This document shows positions 59,987 to 64,000 of a DNA stretch of 64,000 nucleotides, in pieces. Made by a program: the position numbers and the translations under genes. The stretch is from Thermovibrio guaymasensis. GTDB lineage: Bacteria; Aquificota; Aquificia; Desulfurobacteriales; Desulfurobacteriaceae. A model generated the notes under the pieces. That model had not been told where the DNA came from. It saw only the letters and a list, made by a program, of their open reading frames with translations, and made no database searches. Position 1 is the first letter of the stretch, and every line of letters starts with the position of its first letter. The stretch spans positions 186,001 through 250,000 of the forward strand of contig NZ_RBIE01000001.1 in assembly GCF_003633715.1 (NCBI RefSeq). The letters are read 5' to 3'.

Positions 59987-61258
59987 ATGGCTGAAAACCT
60001 CATTGAAGGATTTACTATTGAGCAACTTCAGAAAATGAGCATCTTTGACCTTAGGAAAATTGCAAAGAGCTTAGGGGTGGAAGTAAAGTCCGCTAAGAAG
60101 CAGGACCTAATAAAGAGTATCTTGGAGAAGGATGCCGAAAGGAGAGGAGCCATTTTTAGGGTTGGAGTACTTGAAATCCTCCCAGATGGATTTGGTTTCT
60201 TAAGGTCTCCTGAAAATAACTACCTTCCAAGTTCAAACGATATATACGTTTCTCCTTCACAGATAAGGAAATTTGGTTTAAGGACGGGGGATACGGTAGC
60301 TGGGGAGGTCCGCCCTCCAAAGGAGAACGAGAAGTACTACGCATTACTTAAGGTTTACGCTATTAACTGGGAACCTCCTGAGGTTGCAAAGGAGAGGCCT
60401 AAGTTTGACCACTTGACTCCCCTTCACCCGACAGAGCGCTTTAGACTTGAACACGACCCTAGTGAGCTATCAACGAGAGTTGTTGACCTTATTACTCCGG
60501 TAGGTAAGGGGCAGAGGGGACTAATTGTTGCTCCTCCGAGGGCCGGTAAAACGGTTTTACTTCAAAAGATCGCTAACGCTATAAAGACCAATTTCCCTGA
60601 TACTTACCTAATAATCCTCCTTATTGACGAAAGGCCTGAAGAAGTTACCGATATGAAGAGGAACACTTTAGCTGATGAAGTTATCTCTTCAACCTTTGAC
60701 GAGCCACCGGAGAGGCACGCTCAGGTTTCTGAGATTGTTATTGAGAAGGCAAAGAGGTTGGTTGAACATAAAAGGGATGTTGTGATTCTCCTTGACTCAC
60801 TCACAAGGCTTGCAAGGGCATACAACACTCTCACTCCTCCAAGTGGTAAAGTCCTATCAGGTGGTATAGATGCTCACGCCTTTAGGCAGCCAAAGAGGTT
60901 CTTTGGAGCTGCAAGGAACATTGAGGAGGGGGGTAGCTTAACTATCCTTGCAACTGCCCTTGTTGAAACTGGTTCAAGGATGGACGACGTTATATTTGAG
61001 GAGTTTAAGGGAACTGGTAATATGGAAATAGTCCTTGATAGGCAGCTGGTTGAAAGGAGGGTATTCCCGGCTATAAACATCCATAAGTCCGGAACTAGGA
61101 AGGAGGAGCTCCTCCTTTCTGAGTGGGAACTAAACAGGATCTGGATTTTAAGGAGGCTCTTAACTTCAATGTCTCCAGTTGAGGCTATGGAGTTCCTCCT
61201 TGAAAAGCTTAAAAAGTACAAGACAAACGAGGACTTCTTGAAGGCGATGAACGCATGA
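59987..61258 (+). CDS. rho: Transcription termination factor Rho
   Basis: 423-aa hexameric RNA helicase. Rho-N domain ([19 protein letters not shown]), RNA-binding cold-shock domain ([21 protein letters not shown]), Walker A in [45 protein letters not shown]-loop and R-loop [20 protein letters not shown] and [12 protein letters not shown]. It ends with 4-base overlap with gmhA. Confidence 0.97.
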   Translation: MAENLIEGFTIEQLQKMSIFDLRKIAKSLGVEVKSAKKQDLIKSILEKDAERRGAIFRVGVLEILPDGFGFLRSPENNYLPSSNDIYVSPSQIRKFGLRTGDTVAGEVRPPKENEKYYALLKVYAINWEPPEVAKERPKFDHLTPLHPTERFRLEHDPSELSTRVVDLITPVGKGQRGLIVAPPRAGKTVLLQKIANAIKTNFPDTYLIILLIDERPEEVTDMKRNTLADEVISSTFDEPPERHAQVSEIVIEKAKRLVEHKRDVVILLDSLTRLARAYNTLTPPSGKVLSGGIDAHAFRQPKRFFGAARNIEEGGSLTILATALVETGSRMDDVIFEEFKGTGNMEIVLDRQLVERRVFPAINIHKSGTRKEELLLSEWELNRIWILRRLLTSMSPVEAMEFLLEKLKKYKTNEDFLKAMNA

Positions 61259-61863
61259 GGGAGCTAATTTATTACACTTTTACCGAGAGTGCAGACCTTA
61301 AAAAGGCTTTTGTTGAGGAGAATAGGGATAAGATTTACGAAGTTTTCTTAGAGATTGCAAAGAGGTTAAAGGAGGGGAGGAAAATTCTCCTCTGCGGTAA
61401 TGGAGGTTCGGCCGCAGACTGCCAGCACATTGCGGCTGAACTTGTAGGTAGATTCACCCTTGAGAGGAGGGCTCTGCCTGCGATTGCTCTTACTACTGAT
61501 ACTTCCGTTCTTACTGCTCTAGCTAACGACTACTCTTTTGATAGAATTTTTGAAAGGCAGGTAGAGGCCCTTGGAGAGGAAGGAGACGTGCTTATAAGTA
61601 TAAGCACAAGTGGAAATTCCAAGAACGTAATAAATGCGGTAAACAGGGCAAAGGAGAAGGGTCTTCTTACCGTCGGTTTCCTCGGAAAGGACGGAGGGGA
61701 ACTCGCTAAGATCTGTCATCACTCCTTCATTGTAAGGAGTCACTCAACTCCAAGAATACAGGAAGTCCACGTAACTTTAGGTCACGTTCTGTGTGATTTC
61801 ATTGAGAAGTTCCTATTTTCATACGACCTCTATTTCCCTCCCTGCGGGGAGGGAAGGGAGTAG
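61255..61863 (+). CDS. gmhA: Phosphoheptose isomerase
   Basis: 202-aa SIS-domain protein. [58 protein letters not shown] and the C-terminal [21 protein letters not shown] are those of GmhA. It turns sedoheptulose 7-phosphate to heptose 7-phosphate for LPS inner core, consistent with the heptosyltransferase at 32812. A GC-rich hairpin (61836-61853) lies in its last codons. Confidence 0.94.
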   Translation: MRELIYYTFTESADLKKAFVEENRDKIYEVFLEIAKRLKEGRKILLCGNGGSAADCQHIAAELVGRFTLERRALPAIALTTDTSVLTALANDYSFDRIFERQVEALGEEGDVLISISTSGNSKNVINAVNRAKEKGLLTVGFLGKDGGELAKICHHSFIVRSHSTPRIQEVHVTLGHVLCDFIEKFLFSYDLYFPPCGEGRE

Positions 61864-61936
61864 TCTTTAGGATCTCTATAAATAGTAAAATCCCAGTTCT
61901 AGAAAATAAAAATCACCTATCCTGGAGGTTTTAATT

Positions 61937-62731
61937 ATGAAAATCGGAAAAGCTATAAGGATGGAAAGGATTGTAAGTAGGGAAACAGGGAATACGGTTA
62001 TCATTCCGATGGATCACGGAGTTTCAATGGGACCTATTCCTGGAATCATTAACATTAGAGAGTCTATTGATAAAGTTGCCAACGGAGGAGCTAATGCAGT
62101 TATCGTCCATAAAGGGCTGGTTCGTCACGGTCACAGGAAGAGGGGAAAGGACGTTGGCCTTATAGTTCACCTCTCTGCAAGTACTAACCTCTCTCCTAAG
62201 CCCAACTCAAAGGTCCTCGTCTGTACCGTTGAAGAGGCTATAAAGCTCGGAGCTGACGGTGTTTCTGTTCACGTTAACCTGGGAGATATGAATGAAGATA
62301 AGATGCTTGAGGATTTCGGTAAAGTCTCTGAAAAGTGCCTGGAATGGGGAATGCCTTTAATTGCAATGATGTATGCCAGAGGGGAGCACATAGAAAACCC
62401 TTACGATCCAGAAGTTGTTGCCCACTGTGCTAGGGTAGCGGCTGAGCTTGGAGCAGATATCGTTAAGGTTGTTTATACAGGCGATCCTGAGTCCTTTAGG
62501 AAGGTTACTGAAGGCTGTCCAATTCCAGTTGTAATTGCCGGCGGTCCGAAGATGAGTAACGATATGGAGATTTTAGAGATGGTTGAAGGGGCAATGAGGG
62601 CAGGTGCCAAGGGAGTCTCTATAGGAAGGAACGCTTTCCAACATGAAAACCCAGAGAAAATAGTTAGGGCGATTGCTGCAATAGTTCACGAGGGCAAGTC
62701 TGCAGAGGAAGCTGCAGAGTACCTTAAGTAG
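61937..62731 (+). CDS. ADTH synthase / archaeal-type class I aldolase
   Basis: 264-aa DeoC/FbaB-type TIM barrel. [59 protein letters not shown] (Schiff-base lysine region) and PVVIAGGPK match 2-amino-3,7-dideoxy-D-threo-hept-6-ulosonate synthase and related archaeal class I fructose-bisphosphate aldolases. The first would start an alternative route to 3-dehydroquinate; the second would serve gluconeogenesis. No aroB' partner is in view. It has a good GGAGG ribosome site. Confidence 0.87.
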   Translation: MKIGKAIRMERIVSRETGNTVIIPMDHGVSMGPIPGIINIRESIDKVANGGANAVIVHKGLVRHGHRKRGKDVGLIVHLSASTNLSPKPNSKVLVCTVEEAIKLGADGVSVHVNLGDMNEDKMLEDFGKVSEKCLEWGMPLIAMMYARGEHIENPYDPEVVAHCARVAAELGADIVKVVYTGDPESFRKVTEGCPIPVVIAGGPKMSNDMEILEMVEGAMRAGAKGVSIGRNAFQHENPEKIVRAIAAIVHEGKSAEEAAEYLK

Positions 62732-64000
62732 GGGCCTGTGCCCCTTCTTTAAAGGATATATGTTTTGCTAGTGGTTCAAGTTGAGGGAAGAGGGATAGGA
62801 GCTCCAGGCTGTCTTTAAAGGGCCTTTTTAGAATTATCTCTGTTGCCGTCTTCTTTGATATTCCCGGTATGTAGGAAAGGAGCTTTAGGCTTATTGAGTT
62901 TATCTCAATCGGTATTGGTATTCCAATTACGGAGCGTTCTCTGTGGCCTACCACAATTACGTTGACTTTACTGAAGAGTTCCATTCTCTCGGGAATCCTA
63001 ACTAAGACTGGATAACTTCCTATCTGCCTTCCAAGTGTGTGCCCTCCATCGTATGCTTCAAGGAGAACGTCCTTTATAACAGTTCCTGTTGGGAAAACTC
63101 TCTTCATCATTGGAAGGTCAAACTCCTCCCTAACCCACTCCTTAAATCTTTCGTACTCCTTTCTGTACTTTGTCTTTGTTCTTTTTACCATTTCTGAAAT
63201 TGGAGTTCCTTCAAAAACCATAACTTGCCTTATGTTTACTCTCCTTACCAGCAATCCTTCGTCTAGAACTGACTTTAAGAAGTCTACGTTCTTCCTAAAG
63301 GTCTCTTTTGTTTCCCCGGGAAGGCCGACTAAGAAGTTTATCCCCGGTAACAGTTTAAACAGGCCGTCCTCCCTTTCCTTAAAGGCCCCCACTTCATTAA
63401 CGATCCTTATTGCCCTCTTTATTCCCTCAGGTTTTACTTTCAAAAAGTTGTTCTCTATTACCTTTTCATCTGCCGTTTCAAGGCCGAAAGGAGCGACGTC
63501 CCCCTCTGTATCGTACTTAGCTATACATTCAAGGGCTCTTTTACTCTCGTTAGGGTGTTTATCTATAGTTCCTGCATTAACGTTGTCTATGTGTAGAGTT
63601 CTTATATCGCCAACTTCCCTAATTTCCCTGAACAGTTTGCATATAACTTCGGGGTTTGGTTTTGGGAACTCTCCCTCTGTTTTTACTGCTTTATAGCCAA
63701 GTATGTTGGGCTGGCGGCCAATTCTAAAGTATTTGACTCCGTTTTGGTATAGGGCTTTTACTTCTTCAACTACTTTCTCCAGTTCCCTTTCGTCGGGGCT
63801 ACCGTAGAAACCTTCGGTACAGTAGGAGCAGTGTCTTCTCCTTTCACAACCCCTGAAGGTTTCTATCTCGCATATGACGTTTGGAAAGTAAAAGTGTTTT
63901 TTCACTATGAAAGCTCCCAAGGGAGCGAAAGTATTAACGTGCTTTGCCCTTCTTTTCTGGTCAAATACTCCTTCAGGGAGCTCCCTCCCTTCTACTAAAT
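62724..64000 (-). CDS. Radical SAM protein (COG1031-like), 5' end outside window
   Basis: At least 425 aa; the frame stays open to the right edge, so the TTG at 63920 is internal. [22 protein letters not shown] carries the radical SAM cysteines in an unusual C-x5-C-x2-C spacing, followed by [24 protein letters not shown] and [17 protein letters not shown]. The C-terminus holds a helix-hairpin-helix element ([15 protein letters not shown]), which suggests nucleic acid binding. Archaeal COG1031 proteins share this plan; the reaction is unknown. Confidence 0.88.
   Translation of the reverse strand, partial: LVEGRELPEGVFDQKRRAKHVNTFAPLGAFIVKKHFYFPNVICEIETFRGCERRRHCSYCTEGFYGSPDERELEKVVEEVKALYQNGVKYFRIGRQPNILGYKAVKTEGEFPKPNPEVICKLFREIREVGDIRTLHIDNVNAGTIDKHPNESKRALECIAKYDTEGDVAPFGLETADEKVIENNFLKVKPEGIKRAIRIVNEVGAFKEREDGLFKLLPGINFLVGLPGETKETFRKNVDFLKSVLDEGLLVRRVNIRQVMVFEGTPISEMVKRTKTKYRKEYERFKEWVREEFDLPMMKRVFPTGTVIKDVLLEAYDGGHTLGRQIGSYPVLVRIPERMELFSKVNVIVVGHRERSVIGIPIPIEINSISLKLLSYIPGISKKTATEIILKRPFKDSLELLSLFPQLEPLAKHISFKEGAQAPT
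62731..62750. terminator. Terminator shared by convergent genes
   Basis: GGGGC (62731-62735), CTGT, GCCCC (62740-62744), TTCTTT. It follows the aldolase stop and lies in the last codons of the radical SAM gene. Confidence 0.7.

Noticed and set aside
61836-61853. Terminator at the end of gmhA
   Set aside because: CCCTCCC/GGGAGGG can pair, but it lies within the last codons and has no T run after it, so I do not list it as a terminator.
1-64000. CRISPR array, insertion sequence or replication origin
   Set aside because: Reading through found no regularly spaced repeats, transposase motifs or DnaA-box cluster.

Overview
The window looks like chromosome from a thermophilic, anaerobic, diderm, chemolithotrophic bacterium of the Desulfurobacteriaceae (Aquificota; Thermovibrio or Desulfurobacterium type). 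This is an inference from gene content. The signs are a branched-polyamine operon (speB-speE-bpsA), periplasmic nitrate reductase beside a hydroxylamine-oxidoreductase-type octaheme cytochrome, System II cytochrome c maturation, a candidate futalosine-route menaquinone enzyme, several archaeal-looking enzymes, and Gram-negative envelope genes (lolD, gmhA, a heptosyltransferase). Genes are tightly packed, often overlap by 1 to 30 bases, and frequently start with TTG or GTG behind strong purine-rich ribosome binding sites.

Layout. 1-6.4 kb: 3' part of purH, minCDE, the polyamine operon and a BASS transporter. 6.4-9.8 kb: a small accessory block with a frameshifted PLD-type nuclease gene coupled to a HerA-like pumping ATPase, an ankyrin-repeat protein, and a NADAR-domain protein; the last two are divergent from a shared control region with two operator-like palindromes. 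This is the best candidate for an undescribed (possibly defence) system. 9.8-22.9 kb: housekeeping genes (ccsA/resB, an amidohydrolase, tRNA nucleotidyltransferase, lolD, clpC, rsmE, a macro-domain protein, rluD, mutS, yacG). 22.9-25.4 kb: two MinD-type ATPases with inserted ferredoxin domains, flanked by two NifX-like proteins. 25.4-40.1 kb: tRNA-Leu, a K+ channel, RusA- and FAD-type proteins, a large octaheme cytochrome with an unusual C-terminus, DUF475, heptosyltransferase, rubredoxin, holB, tmk, a KhtTU-like antiporter, a DUF3365 lipoprotein, an RlmN-like radical SAM protein and RicT.

40.2-49.2 kb is a respiratory nitrate ammonification locus on the plus strand: haoA-like cytochrome, two TPR-type exported proteins, napC, napM, napA, then (after an intrinsic terminator) napD, napG, napH and a small monoheme cytochrome. 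Electrons would pass from menaquinol through NapC/NapGH to NapA. The HAO-like protein is the natural candidate for reducing nitrite further, since no NrfA is seen here. ccsA/resB would serve the many c-type hemes.

49.2-64 kb: coaX, argJ, an EAL/degenerate-GGDEF sensor, a Trm10-like methyltransferase, cysteine synthase, a FliK-like protein, a ThyX-like protein lacking its signature motif, rpmE, dedA, trpA, tatA, tatC, rho, gmhA, an archaeal-type aldolase/ADTH synthase, and a radical SAM gene running off the right edge. I saw no CRISPR array, insertion sequence, rRNA or prophage.
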